Origin: Gilvimarinus polysaccharolyticus
GTDB taxonomy: Bacteria; Pseudomonadota; Gammaproteobacteria; Pseudomonadales; Cellvibrionaceae
Length of the DNA: 64,000 nt
Direction: 5' to 3'
Assembly (NCBI RefSeq): GCF_001187555.1
Contig: NZ_LFIJ01000002.1
Span: 928,535-992,534, forward strand
The notes below the pieces were generated by a model. The model was not told the DNA's origin. It made no database searches and saw only the letters and a list, made by a program, of their open reading frames with translations. Of the stretch, positions 16,937-26,482 are shown one piece after another. Made by a program: the position numbers and the translations under genes. Within the stretch, counting starts at the first letter, position 1; each line of letters opens with the position of its first letter.

Positions 16937-18268
16937 ATGTCTAATAAATTTAATAAAACGTTATTGGCCACAACTTTAGCTTTTACCCCATTATTTGCCC
17001 ATGGTGCGTCCTTCCAGCTGTTAGAACAAAGCCCCTCGCATCTGGGTAAAGCTTTTGCGGGTACCGGCTCGGATATTATCGATGCCAGTACCGTCTACTT
17101 TAACCCCGCTGGTATGTCTAAGCTGGACAAGGTCTCGCTAACTGCGGGTATTAACTTTGTCGCGACTGATGCTCAGTTTAATAACGAGGGGTCGAGCTAT
17201 TCCGGCGAGGGCGATACTACTGATGAGCTTGGTGTTATTCCCAACCTTTATGCGGTAGTCCCTTTGGGCGATAAACTCGCCGTGGGTTTTGGTATTAACG
17301 CACCGTACGGGCTGGCCAGTAGCTTCAATGATGAGTGGGTAGGCCGTTACTCCGCCACCTATAGCGAGCTGCAAGTGGTTAATATTAATGCTACTGCCTC
17401 GTGGGCGATCAGTGATTTTATAGCCGTAGCGGCTGGCGTAAACTATCAAACCATTGAGGCAGACCTGCAAAGCCAGGTCGATTCTACGCTTGGCGTAGCG
17501 CCAAGCCCGGCGACTGACAGTAGCGCACAAATTAAAGGCGATGATGATGGTTTTGTACTCGATTTAAGTCTACTTGTTACACCGTCAGACAGCACCAGCA
17601 TAGGTTTAGTGTGGCGTGAAGGTGGTGAGTTTACGCTTGATGGCGATGCCACATTTGAATTGAACGCCGCCTGTAGCCCAGGGGCAGGTTATCCTACCGG
17701 TGCACCACCGGCTCCCACTACGGGCAGTTTATGCGCCGGCGGTCTAAGCGCGTTAAGCGGCGATATTGAAGCAGACGTTAGTATGCCTGACACCCTAACC
17801 TTAAGTGTTACGCAATATGTGACGGACGGCTGGGCATTACATGCCGATATCGCCAAAACCAGTTGGAGCAGCATTCAGAATATTGCGGTAATTAACACGG
17901 GCAATGGTGCGCAGGTTGACGAGCTCGACTTACAGTATGACGACACAATGCGTTACGCCTTAGGTACCAGTATAGATACCGGCACTTGGACTTGGCGCGC
18001 AGGGGTTGCCATAGACGAATCGCCACAAACCAACCCAGTACACGTTAGCGCGCGTATCCCCGATGCTGACCGCACTTGGTTGAGCCTTGGTGCCAATTGG
18101 AAACTGTCAGATCAAATGTCTATGGACTTTGGTTACACTCATTTACTTATTGATGATGCATCGTTACGTGAAGAGTCGACCACGGCTATTGGCACCTCTG
18201 CAGTGCTTGCTGGCTCCTTTGACAGCAGTGTAGATATCTTTGGTGCTCAGATAAACTGGAGTTTCTAA
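16937..18268 (+). CDS. FadL/OmpP1-family outer membrane transporter
   Basis: Outer membrane beta-barrel of 443 residues for uptake of long-chain fatty acids or other hydrophobic compounds. A signal peptide ends at AHGA, followed at once by the FadL N-terminal hatch ASFQLLEQSPSHLGKAFAGTG and the NPA motif VYFNPAGMS. The protein ends with Phe, as barrel proteins do. GAGGAG lies six bases before the ATG at 16937. The frame is open further upstream, but that part is not signal-like. Monocistronic, closed by a strong terminator. Confidence 0.93.
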   Translation: MSNKFNKTLLATTLAFTPLFAHGASFQLLEQSPSHLGKAFAGTGSDIIDASTVYFNPAGMSKLDKVSLTAGINFVATDAQFNNEGSSYSGEGDTTDELGVIPNLYAVVPLGDKLAVGFGINAPYGLASSFNDEWVGRYSATYSELQVVNINATASWAISDFIAVAAGVNYQTIEADLQSQVDSTLGVAPSPATDSSAQIKGDDDGFVLDLSLLVTPSDSTSIGLVWREGGEFTLDGDATFELNAACSPGAGYPTGAPPAPTTGSLCAGGLSALSGDIEADVSMPDTLTLSVTQYVTDGWALHADIAKTSWSSIQNIAVINTGNGAQVDELDLQYDDTMRYALGTSIDTGTWTWRAGVAIDESPQTNPVHVSARIPDADRTWLSLGANWKLSDQMSMDFGYTHLLIDDASLREESTTAIGTSAVLAGSFDSSVDIFGAQINWSF

Positions 18269-18287
18269 GCTGTAATTTGTTAAGTCG

Positions 18288-18331
18288 CGCCGAGCCTTAC
18301 TGGAAAGATCCAGTAAGGCTCGGCGTTTTTT
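18288..18331 (+). terminator. intrinsic terminator of FadL-like gene
   Basis: A perfect 16-base stem (CGCCGAGCCTTACTGG with its complement) around AAAGAT is followed by TTTTTT. Confidence 0.92.
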
Positions 18332-18425
18332 ATGGGTAATATATGGGAGCCTGTGGCAAATTTTAGTGTGGCAAAGGTGCAGGTGATTTCAGTTATATCG
18401 GTAATACGCTAAGAGGATGAGGTAG

Positions 18426-18671
18426 GTGAAGTTTTCTCCTGAAGAGCAAGCTATTTTGGTGAATAAAATACAGCGTTATTTTTCGGATGAGTTAGAGCAA
18501 GATATTGGCAGCTTTGATGCTCAATTTCTGTTGGATTTTTTCTCGAAAGAGGTTGGCCCGTATTTTTATAATCGCGGTTTATACGATGCCCAAGCCGTGC
18601 TGGCAGATAGAATGGAAAGTGTCTCTGAGGCTATTTATGAGATTGAAAAAGTAACGGATTTTAAGCGATGA
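18426..18671 (+). CDS. DUF2164 family protein
   Basis: An 81-residue acidic helical protein matching DUF2164 throughout: QRYFSDELEQDIGSFDAQFLLDFF then VGPYFYNRGLYDAQ. Function unknown. GTG start with a GAGG upstream. Its stop overlaps the start of the following acetyltransferase by four bases (ATGA), so the two are co-translated. Confidence 0.85.
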   Translation: MKFSPEEQAILVNKIQRYFSDELEQDIGSFDAQFLLDFFSKEVGPYFYNRGLYDAQAVLADRMESVSEAIYEIEKVTDFKR

Positions 18672-19147
18672 TCACAGTGCGCCGAGCTGATTACCGCAGC
18701 GAGACGGATGCCAACAATATCGTTATGTTGTTGGATGCTTATGCTCGCGATCCAATGGGTGGCGAGCAGCCGCTGAGTCGTTATACCCGAGAAAACTTGG
18801 TAACCGAATTAGCTAAACGAGACGGCATTAGTTTGCTTGCTTACTGTGGCGTAACACCGGTGGGTTTGCTGAACGGATTTGAAGGTTTTTCTACTTTTGC
18901 TTGCAAACCGTTAGTAAATATTCACGACATCGCCGTGCTTGCAGAATATCGTGGGCGTGGCATTGGTTTGGTTTTGCTGCAAGCGCTAGAGGAGATCGCC
19001 CGCCAGAGCGATTGTTGTAAGTTAACGCTCGAGGTTTTGCCCGGTAATGCAGTCGCGGCACGTGTGTACCAAAAATTTGGTTTTTCTGGCTACGAACTAA
19101 AACCTGCCATGGGGCAGGCACTGTTCTGGGAAAAACCGCTGAGTTAA
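18668..19147 (+). CDS. GNAT N-acetyltransferase
   Basis: A 159-residue Gcn5-type acetyltransferase. The acetyl-CoA binding motif VLAEYRGRGIGLVLLQALEEIA (Q/RxxGxG/A type) is followed by LTLEVLPGNAVAARVYQKFGF, the usual C-terminal part. Substrate unknown. Coupled by overlap to the DUF2164 gene. Confidence 0.88.
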   Translation: MITVRRADYRSETDANNIVMLLDAYARDPMGGEQPLSRYTRENLVTELAKRDGISLLAYCGVTPVGLLNGFEGFSTFACKPLVNIHDIAVLAEYRGRGIGLVLLQALEEIARQSDCCKLTLEVLPGNAVAARVYQKFGFSGYELKPAMGQALFWEKPLS

Positions 19148-19190
19148 AAGCTTTTTTACGCTTTAGCGGGATATCTCGGTTACACGTTTC

Positions 19191-20621
19191 TTACGGTGTT
19201 TCATCCGTATCAGTCATGCCTAGTTCTTTAAGCTTGCGTGTTAGCGTGTTGCGGCCCCAGCCTAATAGGTTGGCGGCGTCGCGCTTGCGCCCAGCGGTGT
19301 ATTTAAGTGTGGTTTCAATCAGCGCTTTTTCAAAGGTTGGCACGGCTTCACTGAGCAGCTGGTGGTGGCCGCGTGCCAATGCTTGGCTTGCCCAGTGGCG
19401 TAATGCTTGCTCCCAATCGTCCGTGGCATGACTGGCTTTACCGTCTGTTTTGTTTTCTGTCAGCTCTGGTGGCAAATCCTCTGTGTGTACCTCGCGACCA
19501 GAGGCCATAACGGTGATCCAGCGGCAAGTGTTCTCTAGTTGTCGCACGTTACCCGGCCAAGCTAGACCACATAAAAAATGTTCGGCTTCGGGCAATAAAG
19601 TCTTGGTGTCTACGTTTAGCTCGCCAGCGGCTTTTTGCAAAAAAAACTGCGCCAGCTTGGGGATGTCTTCACGGCGCTGTGCGAGCTTGGGGATATGAAT
19701 CCGAATGACGTTAAGGCGATGAAACAAATCTTCACGAAATGAGTTCTCGGCTACTAGATTCTCTAGGTCTTGGTGCGTAGCGGCAATAATACGCACATCT
19801 ACTTTTACCGGTGTGTGGCCGCCCACCCGATAAAATTCACCATCGGCCAATACTCGCAATAAGCGTGTTTGCGTATCAGCTGGCATATCGCCGATTTCAT
19901 CTAAAAATAAAGTGCCATGGTTGGCTTGCTCAAAGCGGCCTTGGCGCTGGGTAGCGGCACCGGTAAATGCCCCTTTTTCGTGGCCAAATAACTCAGACTC
20001 CATTAAATCTTTTGGAATTGCCGCCATATTAAGAGCGATAAACGGTGCGTTGCGTCGCGGGCTGTGGCGATGCAGCGCGCGCGCGACTAACTCTTTACCG
20101 GTACCCGATTCGCCATTAATTAATACCGTAATGTTAGATTGCGATAAGCGGCCAATTGCTCGAAACACCTCTTGCATGGCCGGCGCTTCACCGATGATTT
20201 CGGTATCGATTTCTAGCGCATGAGGTTGGCTGCGCTCGGATCTTTGCTCTTCGGCATGGGTTAATGCACGCTGGACAACGGCAACAGCTTCATCGACATC
20301 AAAGGGTTTGGGTAGGTATTCGAACGCTCCCCCTTGATACGCGGCGACGGCGCTGTCTAGGTCGGAGTGAGCCGTCATAATAATGACTGGCACCGTGGGG
20401 TGATTGCTGTGTAGGTTGGACAGCAATCCTAAGCCGTCGACCCCAGGCATACGAATATCACTGACAATGGCGTCGGGTAAATCGCGCCCGAGTTGGCTGA
20501 GTGCGGCATCGCCAGAGTCGAAGGTACGGGTTTCTATACCGGCACCCTGTAGGGCCTTCTCTAGCACCCAGCGAATAGAACGATCGTCGTCAACAATCCA
20601 AACACGATTAGCTTTCTGCAT
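19191..20621 (-). CDS. ntrC: nitrogen regulation response regulator NtrC
   Basis: A 476-residue sigma54 activator. Receiver domain (1-120) has phosphoacceptor Asp55 in IVSDIRMPG. The AAA+ domain (about 140-375) has Walker A GESGTGKE (170-177) and the sigma54-contacting GAFTGA loop (217-222). A C-terminal Fis-type helix-turn-helix (DAANLLGWGRNTLTRKLKEL) binds enhancers. It activates glnA and other nitrogen genes when nitrogen is limiting. The start overlaps the end of ntrB by 14 bases, an operon arrangement normal for this pair. Confidence 0.97.
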   Translation of the reverse strand: MQKANRVWIVDDDRSIRWVLEKALQGAGIETRTFDSGDAALSQLGRDLPDAIVSDIRMPGVDGLGLLSNLHSNHPTVPVIIMTAHSDLDSAVAAYQGGAFEYLPKPFDVDEAVAVVQRALTHAEEQRSERSQPHALEIDTEIIGEAPAMQEVFRAIGRLSQSNITVLINGESGTGKELVARALHRHSPRRNAPFIALNMAAIPKDLMESELFGHEKGAFTGAATQRQGRFEQANHGTLFLDEIGDMPADTQTRLLRVLADGEFYRVGGHTPVKVDVRIIAATHQDLENLVAENSFREDLFHRLNVIRIHIPKLAQRREDIPKLAQFFLQKAAGELNVDTKTLLPEAEHFLCGLAWPGNVRQLENTCRWITVMASGREVHTEDLPPELTENKTDGKASHATDDWEQALRHWASQALARGHHQLLSEAVPTFEKALIETTLKYTAGRKRDAANLLGWGRNTLTRKLKELGMTDTDETP

Positions 20622-21711
20622 TGGGGGGTCTCATGTGGGGCGTTTTAATGGCGGCCGAGGCGATGGGTAAAAACAGAGAAAAACGGGTTTCGTTAGACTC
20701 GTTATGGCACTCGATTAAGCCTTGATGTTGATGAATTAGGTGTTGTGAAATTGTTAGTCCCAAGCCAGTACCTTTAGCGCGGCCCGAGATCATGGGGTAA
20801 AAAATTTGTTTGACGATCTCGGCCGGAATGCCGGGCCCGTTGTCGATAACATCTATATGAATTACTAGCGGATGGTGCTGCCGGCCGATGGTAAATTGGC
20901 GCCGTACGCGAGTGCGCAACGTCAGGCTGGGAGCTTGCGTGTGGCTCTCGAGCATCGCTTGCATTGCATTGCGGGCGACATTAAGCAGCGCCTGAATAAG
21001 CATCTCTTTATCGCCGAGCATGTCGGGGATACTCGGGTCGTAGTCGCGCACAATCTTAATCGCGTTGTCGCTTTCTGCCTGGATAATTGTCGCGACCCGC
21101 TCCAACACTTCGTGAATATTTAAATCACTTTGTTGGGGCAACTGGTTGGGGCCAAGCATGCGATCGACCAAATTGCGCAGCCGATCAGCCTCATCAATGA
21201 TGATATTGGTGTATTCACTGAAGGTGTCGCCGGGTAGTTCGCGCGCCAAAAGCTGCGCTGCGCCGCGTATACCACCTAGTGGGTTTTTAATTTCATGTGC
21301 CATCCCGCGAATCAGTCCGCGGGTGGTTGTTTGGCTGGCGGCCATCATCTCTTCGCGCGAGATCCGCAGCAATCGATCGATCGGCAAGATTTCAATTACT
21401 AAGCCGTCGTTATCGGCAAAGGGCGTCACGGTGTAGTCAACCGTGATCTGCTCGCCGTTTAGCAGTTGCCACTTGGCGTGGCGCTTGGTGTAGTGGTCGG
21501 CATTGTGCGCGGCTTGCAACAGCTGTTCGGCGGTGCTCGCGGATTCGTGAAAAAAGTGTGTAATTAACTCACCCTGGCAGCGCTCACTGCTGATCGATAA
21601 CAGGGCTTCGGCGGCAGGGTTCATGTGGCACAGCCGTAGCCGGCTATCAAGCAAAATGATGGCGGTGCTTAAGCTATCCAGTAATGGCTTGTGCGTGTCT
21701 TGGTTTGTCAC
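20608..21711 (-). CDS. ntrB: nitrogen regulation sensor kinase NtrB
   Basis: A cytoplasmic histidine kinase of 367 residues. An N-terminal PAS domain (about 8-110) precedes the dimerisation domain with His139 in RGMAHEIKNPLGGIRG, then ATP-binding N, G1 and G2 boxes (NVARNAMQAM, DNGPGIP, GTGLGLTISQH). It phosphorylates NtrC under control of PII. Start is GTG with only a distant CGGAG. Followed with overlap by ntrC. Confidence 0.96.
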   Translation of the reverse strand: MTNQDTHKPLLDSLSTAIILLDSRLRLCHMNPAAEALLSISSERCQGELITHFFHESASTAEQLLQAAHNADHYTKRHAKWQLLNGEQITVDYTVTPFADNDGLVIEILPIDRLLRISREEMMAASQTTTRGLIRGMAHEIKNPLGGIRGAAQLLARELPGDTFSEYTNIIIDEADRLRNLVDRMLGPNQLPQQSDLNIHEVLERVATIIQAESDNAIKIVRDYDPSIPDMLGDKEMLIQALLNVARNAMQAMLESHTQAPSLTLRTRVRRQFTIGRQHHPLVIHIDVIDNGPGIPAEIVKQIFYPMISGRAKGTGLGLTISQHLIHQHQGLIECHNESNETRFSLFLPIASAAIKTPHMRPPNAES

Positions 21712-21936
21712 CGCGGTTGATGCTCCGTAAGCTGCCTTGCAGTGGTGGTGGCTGTAATAAAATAAGCCTGTATCAAATTAGACTGCAAATACCGAACCAA
21801 AGCGCAAATGCCCAATCAGTGGGCGTTTTGCGTAGGGTTTGATGTCGAACACTAGTATTGTTGCACAAAAGTGGTGCACTTGCGTTATTAAGGTGCGAAA
21901 TATGTGCTCTTAATCGGGGAGGGGAATCGGGGGAGT

Positions 21937-22491
21937 TTAGTTGCCGATTGTTGATACGCGATGCACATATACAGTTACGCTGGCGCTTTTAGACAGAGCT
22001 TTGCCGGCAGGGTCTTCTACTTGGGCGTAAATAGTGTGCTCGCCGCGAAGAATCTCGCGGATGGAGTAGTTATTAACGGTGCCTTTGCCTAGCAGTTTGC
22101 CATCCATGTAAAAAGCAATCTTTGCCCCATTTTTAAGCGGTGCCTGCAAGCTTACGGCAACGACTAAGTCTCGTTGGCCGGGGTTAACGGTGTATTCGTG
22201 GACGGGGCTAACAATGCGAATAGCGTACTTTGGTTGGTCGCTTTTGGCCGCTTCGGTCTCGGGCATAGGTTGCGCCGGCTCTATGGCTTTAGTGGCGGGC
22301 ATTACATTGGTGGGGCGGACATTAAGTTTCTCGGTCTTACCGCTTTTGTGTGCAGTGCCAGGGTCATCGGTATAGGTGACGTTACCGTACTTGTCGACGG
22401 ATTTGTAGACGTTGGTTTGCGCGTTGGCGGTCGCCATAAGCAGTATGGTTAAGAGCGAGAAAACGGTTTTTAATCGAGCTTGCGGCTTCAT
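21937..22491 (-). CDS. DUF4124 domain protein, exported
   Basis: A 184-residue protein with a signal peptide (ending ANAQ). The DUF4124 motif VYKSVDKYGNVTYTDDP lies at about residues 28-44, and a C-terminal Ig-like strand region follows (about 95-180). Function unknown; probably periplasmic. Such a gene between glnA and ntrBC is common in Pseudomonas and relatives. No motif for an enzyme is visible. Confidence 0.85.
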   Translation of the reverse strand: MKPQARLKTVFSLLTILLMATANAQTNVYKSVDKYGNVTYTDDPGTAHKSGKTEKLNVRPTNVMPATKAIEPAQPMPETEAAKSDQPKYAIRIVSPVHEYTVNPGQRDLVVAVSLQAPLKNGAKIAFYMDGKLLGKGTVNNYSIREILRGEHTIYAQVEDPAGKALSKSASVTVYVHRVSTIGN

Positions 22492-22548
22492 TGCATGATC
22501 CTGCTATTGCCAGTTCAACTTATAAGATAGCTTGTTGGGCGGCAAAGA

Positions 22549-22580
22549 AAAAGGCCCGATCATTGCTGATCGGGCCTTTT
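22549..22580 (-). terminator. intrinsic terminator of glnA
   Basis: AAAAGGCCCGATCA and TGATCGGGCCTTTT form a perfect 14-base stem around TTGC. On the minus strand the stem ends in a U-run, right after glnA. Confidence 0.92.
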
Positions 22581-22617
22581 GTGAGCATTGGCACGCAAGC
22601 GTGCCGGCTCGGGTGAC

Positions 22618-24021
22618 TTACAAGCTGTAGTACATTTCGAATTCTACAGGGTGCGGAGTCATTTGCAGACGTTGGATGTCGGCTTTCTTAAGCTCGATGT
22701 AAGAATCGATAAAGTCTTTAGAGAATACACCGCCGGCTTGTAGGTACTCGTTATCAGCTTCCAAAGAGTTCAACGCTTGCTCAAGGCTTGAGCAAACAGT
22801 TGGGATCTGGGCTTCTTCTTCAGGAGGCAGATCGTACAAGTCTTTAGAGGCGGCTTCACCTGGGTGAATCTTGTTTTGGATACCATCAAGGCCGGCCATC
22901 ATCAGTGCTGCAAAGCACAGGTATGGGTTGGCAGTTGGATCAGGGAAGCGAGTCTCTACGCGCTTAGCTTTAGGGCTGGTAACAAACGGAATGCGAATAG
23001 ACGCAGAGCGGTTGCGCGCAGAGTAAGCCAGCATAACAGGTGCTTCAAAGCCGGGAACCAAACGCTTGTACGAGTTGGTTGAGGCATTACAGAAAGCGTT
23101 CAATGAACGTGCGTGCTTGATAATACCGCCGATGTAGAACAGCGCCATTTCAGACAGGCCCGCGTAATCGTCGCCGGCAAACTGGTTAACACCGTCTTTA
23201 GAGAAGGACTGGTGAACGTGCATGCCAGAACCGTTGTCGCCAATCAGTGGCTTAGGCATAAAGGTAGCGGTTTTGCCGTAAGCGTGAGCAACATTATGTA
23301 CGCAGTACTTCAAAATCTGTACTTCGTCAGCTTTTTTCACCAAAGTGTTGGCACCAACACCGATTTCACACTGACCAGCAGTGGCTACTTCGTGGTGGTG
23401 TACTTCAATTTCCAGGCCCATGGCTTCCATGGCGTTACACATAGCGCCACGCAAGTCGTTCAGTGAGTCAACGGGGGGTACGGGGAAGTAACCGCCTTTA
23501 ACGGTTGGGCGGTGGCCGGCGTTGCCGTCTGCAAAGTCGTCGCCAGAAGACCAAGCGCCTTCTTCAGATTTGATTTTGTAGAAAGAGCCGCCCATTTCAG
23601 AGGCCCAATGTACGCTATCGAATACAAAGAACTCAGGCTCGGGGCCGAACAGTGCGGTATCGCCCAAGCCGGTAGACTTCAGGTACTCTTCAGCGCGCAG
23701 GCCGATAGAGCGTGGGTCGCGATCGTAGCCTTGCATGGTGGTAGGCTCAACGATGTTACAGCGGATAATAATGGTGCTGTCTTCAGAGAACGGATCGACG
23801 ATAGAGGTTTCGTCGTCTGGCATCAGGATCATGTCCGACTCGTTAATGCCTTTCCAGCCGTTGATGGAGGAGCCATCGAACATTTTGCCTTCTTCGAAGA
23901 AGTCGTCATCAATCGTGGCGGCGGGAATGGTAACGTGCTGCTCTTTACCGATGGTGTCGGTAAAGCGCATATCTACCCAGCGAGCTTCATGTTCTTTGAT
24001 TAAATCCAGTGTTCTAGACAT
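22618..24021 (-). CDS. glnA: glutamine synthetase, type I
   Basis: ATP-dependent synthesis of glutamine from glutamate and ammonia, forming a cytoplasmic dodecamer. It has 467 residues, the usual GSI length. Motifs: [10 protein letters not shown] (latch and Asp50 region), [20 protein letters not shown] (ATP and glutamate site), and NRSASIRIP. Tyr396 in [10 protein letters not shown] is the adenylylation site of the GSI-beta class. AGGAG precedes the ATG. NtrC-like boxes upstream and ntrBC nearby point to nitrogen control. Confidence 0.98.
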   Translation of the reverse strand: MSRTLDLIKEHEARWVDMRFTDTIGKEQHVTIPAATIDDDFFEEGKMFDGSSINGWKGINESDMILMPDDETSIVDPFSEDSTIIIRCNIVEPTTMQGYDRDPRSIGLRAEEYLKSTGLGDTALFGPEPEFFVFDSVHWASEMGGSFYKIKSEEGAWSSGDDFADGNAGHRPTVKGGYFPVPPVDSLNDLRGAMCNAMEAMGLEIEVHHHEVATAGQCEIGVGANTLVKKADEVQILKYCVHNVAHAYGKTATFMPKPLIGDNGSGMHVHQSFSKDGVNQFAGDDYAGLSEMALFYIGGIIKHARSLNAFCNASTNSYKRLVPGFEAPVMLAYSARNRSASIRIPFVTSPKAKRVETRFPDPTANPYLCFAALMMAGLDGIQNKIHPGEAASKDLYDLPPEEEAQIPTVCSSLEQALNSLEADNEYLQAGGVFSKDFIDSYIELKKADIQRLQMTPHPVEFEMYYSL

Positions 24022-24133
24022 CGAGTGTCTCCTGTTGGTAATAGCCCGCGGGGCTACGGTCGTTAATAATTGAAGCGTTTTAAGTTAAGACGCAGAGTTT
24101 ACACTCTTGGCGCGTGCATCAGTATCGTTTTAG

Positions 24134-24306
24134 GTGACCACTGAGGTGCACAATTGGCTTTTTCAAAAGCAAAAGCTATGCCAGCGCGCCGTGCGCCTGC
24201 GTTGCTCGGTCGTGATGGGGCCAAAGAGCGGTTGTTTGGTGGATAATTTGCGCCAAAGGCCCTATTTTGGTGCGCTGCGCCCGCAAGCTTGCACTAAAAT
24301 GAGGCG
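24134..24306 (-). promoter_or_regulatory. NtrC-like enhancer boxes upstream of glnA
   Basis: The minus-strand sequence of 24134-24150 (TGCACCTCAGTGGTCAC) and TGCACTAAAATGAGGCG at 24290-24306 resemble the NtrC site TGCACCA-N3-TGGTGCA. A broader inverted pair TGCGCCA/TGGTGCG lies at 24249-24274. No good sigma54 box was found between them and glnA, so the call rests on the boxes and the gene. Confidence 0.5.
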
Positions 24307-24324
24307 AGTGAATTTATCGGCGCT

Positions 24325-24353
24325 TTGTTTCGCTCTGTGTCATGCATTATACT
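24325..24353 (+). promoter_or_regulatory. candidate sigma70 promoter of thiI
   Basis: TTGTTT (24325-24330) and TATACT (24348-24353) are separated by 17 bases, about 35 bases upstream of the thiI ATG. Confidence 0.5.
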
Positions 24354-24387
24354 GTGGCGCCTTTACCGCGTGCTACAGTAGGCTTCC

Positions 24388-25869
24388 ATGCATTTCATCG
24401 TCAAGGTTTTCCCAGAAATAATTATTAAGAGCCCACCGGTTCGCAAACGCTTTATACGTCAATTGCGCGATAATCTACGCACACTGCTCGCAGGAATTGA
24501 TCGGGATATTAAGGTCCAGCGAGACTGGGAGAAGATTGAAGTTACCGCCGATGATTCCGGCTTGGATGAGGCGGCCCGCTTGCAGCGTGAAGCACAGGTG
24601 GCCGAGGTGTTAGGGCGAACTCCAGGGATTGGTAATTACCTCCATGTCGTCGAGTATGCGCTTGGCGATCTACACGATATTTATGAAAAAACGCTAGAGA
24701 ATTGGGTCGATTCGCTGGCGGGGCGCACTTTTTGTGTCCGCGTAAAGCGCAGTGGCAACCATGACTTTAGCTCGACAGAGATAGAGCGCTATGTCGGCGG
24801 CGGCTTGGCACAACATACCGAGAACGCCGGCGTCGCACTTAAAAAGCCCGATGTCACTGTGCGTATAGAAGTTAAGCAAGAGCGGCTATTTATTGTTGCA
24901 CGTCAGTGCCGCGGGCTGGGCGGTTATCCGTTGGGCTCACAAGAGTCGGTGTTGTCGCTGATATCGGGCGGCTTTGACTCTACCGTATCAACCTATTTGA
25001 CCATGAAGCGCGGCATTCGCACCCACTTTTGCTTTTTTAACTTGGGTGGTCGTCAACATGAAATAGGCGTTAAAGAGGTTGCTTACTACCTTTGGCAAAA
25101 ATACGGTGCATCGCACCCGGTTAAGTTTGTTACCGTGCCATTTGAGGGGGTGGTGTCCGAGATACTACAGCATGTTGATAACTCTTATATGGGGGTGGTG
25201 CTTAAGCGCATGATGTTACGCGCCGCCAGTGCGGTGGCCGAGTCGGCCAAGCTGCCGGCGTTGGTGACGGGCGAAAGCGTGGCGCAGGTATCCAGCCAAA
25301 CCCTGCCTAACTTAAGTGTGATCGACCAAGTGACTGACACGTTAGTATTGCGGCCGCTGATCACCATGGATAAAGGTGAAATTATCGATATATCGCGGCT
25401 TATTGGCACCGAAACCTTTGCGGCTAGCATGCCCGAGTATTGCGGAGTGATTTCGGTTAAGCCTACCACTCGTGCACGGCTCGATAAGGTTGAGCATGTA
25501 GAGGCTAAATTTGATTTTGCGGTACTAGAGCGAGCCATTGCTGAGCAAGTCACCGTAGATGTGCGTCAACTGGCCGAGACTATCGAGCCGAGTGCCAGTG
25601 CTGAGGTGGTAGCAGTGCTGCCAGCCGATGCTGTGGTGGTGGATATTCGTCACCCCGATGAGCAAGAGCTTAAGCCGCTGTTGATTGCGGGTACCGAGGT
25701 ATTAAACATTCCATTTTACACGTTAAATAAAGCCTTGGCTCAGCTGGAGCCGGGACGACAATATTATCTTTATTGCGATAAAGGCATTATGAGTCAGCTG
25801 CACGCGTCGCATTTGGTGGATGATGGGCATACTCATATTGGCGTCTATCGGCCGCACGGGCAGCCTTAA
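24388..25869 (+). CDS. thiI: tRNA 4-thiouridine sulfurtransferase ThiI with rhodanese domain
   Basis: Makes 4-thiouridine at position 8 of tRNA and supplies sulfur for thiamine thiazole. It has 493 residues: N-terminal ferredoxin-like and THUMP domains (about 1-165), a PP-loop adenylating domain with SGGFDST (193-199), the conserved Cys352 in MPEYCGVIS, and a C-terminal rhodanese domain with active Cys463 in YLYCDKGIM. Length and domain order match the Escherichia coli long form. Followed two bases later by a small membrane protein gene. Confidence 0.97.
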   Translation: MHFIVKVFPEIIIKSPPVRKRFIRQLRDNLRTLLAGIDRDIKVQRDWEKIEVTADDSGLDEAARLQREAQVAEVLGRTPGIGNYLHVVEYALGDLHDIYEKTLENWVDSLAGRTFCVRVKRSGNHDFSSTEIERYVGGGLAQHTENAGVALKKPDVTVRIEVKQERLFIVARQCRGLGGYPLGSQESVLSLISGGFDSTVSTYLTMKRGIRTHFCFFNLGGRQHEIGVKEVAYYLWQKYGASHPVKFVTVPFEGVVSEILQHVDNSYMGVVLKRMMLRAASAVAESAKLPALVTGESVAQVSSQTLPNLSVIDQVTDTLVLRPLITMDKGEIIDISRLIGTETFAASMPEYCGVISVKPTTRARLDKVEHVEAKFDFAVLERAIAEQVTVDVRQLAETIEPSASAEVVAVLPADAVVVDIRHPDEQELKPLLIAGTEVLNIPFYTLNKALAQLEPGRQYYLYCDKGIMSQLHASHLVDDGHTHIGVYRPHGQP

Positions 25870-25871
25870 TT

Positions 25872-26333
25872 ATGCCCAGAAAAACCCCGCTACGGCAGTT
25901 GCTGATACTGATGATTGTGGCGTTGGCAATCGTGACCTTGTCGATAATGTCGACACTGCATGTGCTGGATGTGCCGCTCGGTGACTTTGCCGGCCGAGTG
26001 GGGGGCGCTGAGGAGGCCCGCTATCATCACGCGACCATGACAGATGCTCAGTTAAATTGTGAACAAAAGCTTCAGCAAAGTTTTAAAAATCGCATTAGTG
26101 TTATGCATGTCGACAACTTCAGTAGTCGTTTGTCGGTCGATGGCGAGCGCTACGAGATTTTCTTAGAGGCCGATATTTACCCCGATGACACTCGCCAAGG
26201 GCCGGTGCGTGAGCTGTTCTTTAGCTGCTTTGTGCACGCGAGTAATGGCAAGATTGAACGGTTTCAATATGCTGGCGACAGTGAAGATATGCATGATTTG
26301 GATGGTGACGGCACCAATTCTTTAGGTTTATAG
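25872..26333 (+). CDS. hypothetical single-pass membrane protein
   Basis: An unrecognised 153-residue protein. One N-terminal transmembrane segment (about residues 8-30) is followed by an acidic domain presumed periplasmic, ending in a DLDGDGTN stretch that resembles a calcium-binding loop. It starts two bases after the thiI stop, so it is probably in the same transcript. No family recognised. Confidence 0.65.
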   Translation: MPRKTPLRQLLILMIVALAIVTLSIMSTLHVLDVPLGDFAGRVGGAEEARYHHATMTDAQLNCEQKLQQSFKNRISVMHVDNFSSRLSVDGERYEIFLEADIYPDDTRQGPVRELFFSCFVHASNGKIERFQYAGDSEDMHDLDGDGTNSLGL

Positions 26334-26408
26334 CATCAATATGACGACAAATAGCCACTGTTTGTCTGATTTCTGATCTTTTTTATTCCTGCGGGCGCCC
26401 ATGATAGG

Positions 26409-26414
26409 TATAAT
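26409..26414 (+). promoter_or_regulatory. candidate -10 box upstream of typA
   Basis: TATAAT at 26409-26414 is a perfect -10 hexamer about 70 bases before typA. The -35 region (TTCCTG at 26386-26391) is poor. Confidence 0.4.
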
Positions 26415-26482
26415 GCGCGCCTTTTCAGCGCTATTCCCCTTGTTAAGGGACGCTGCCATTTCCCCGCACCCGAGACAATACA

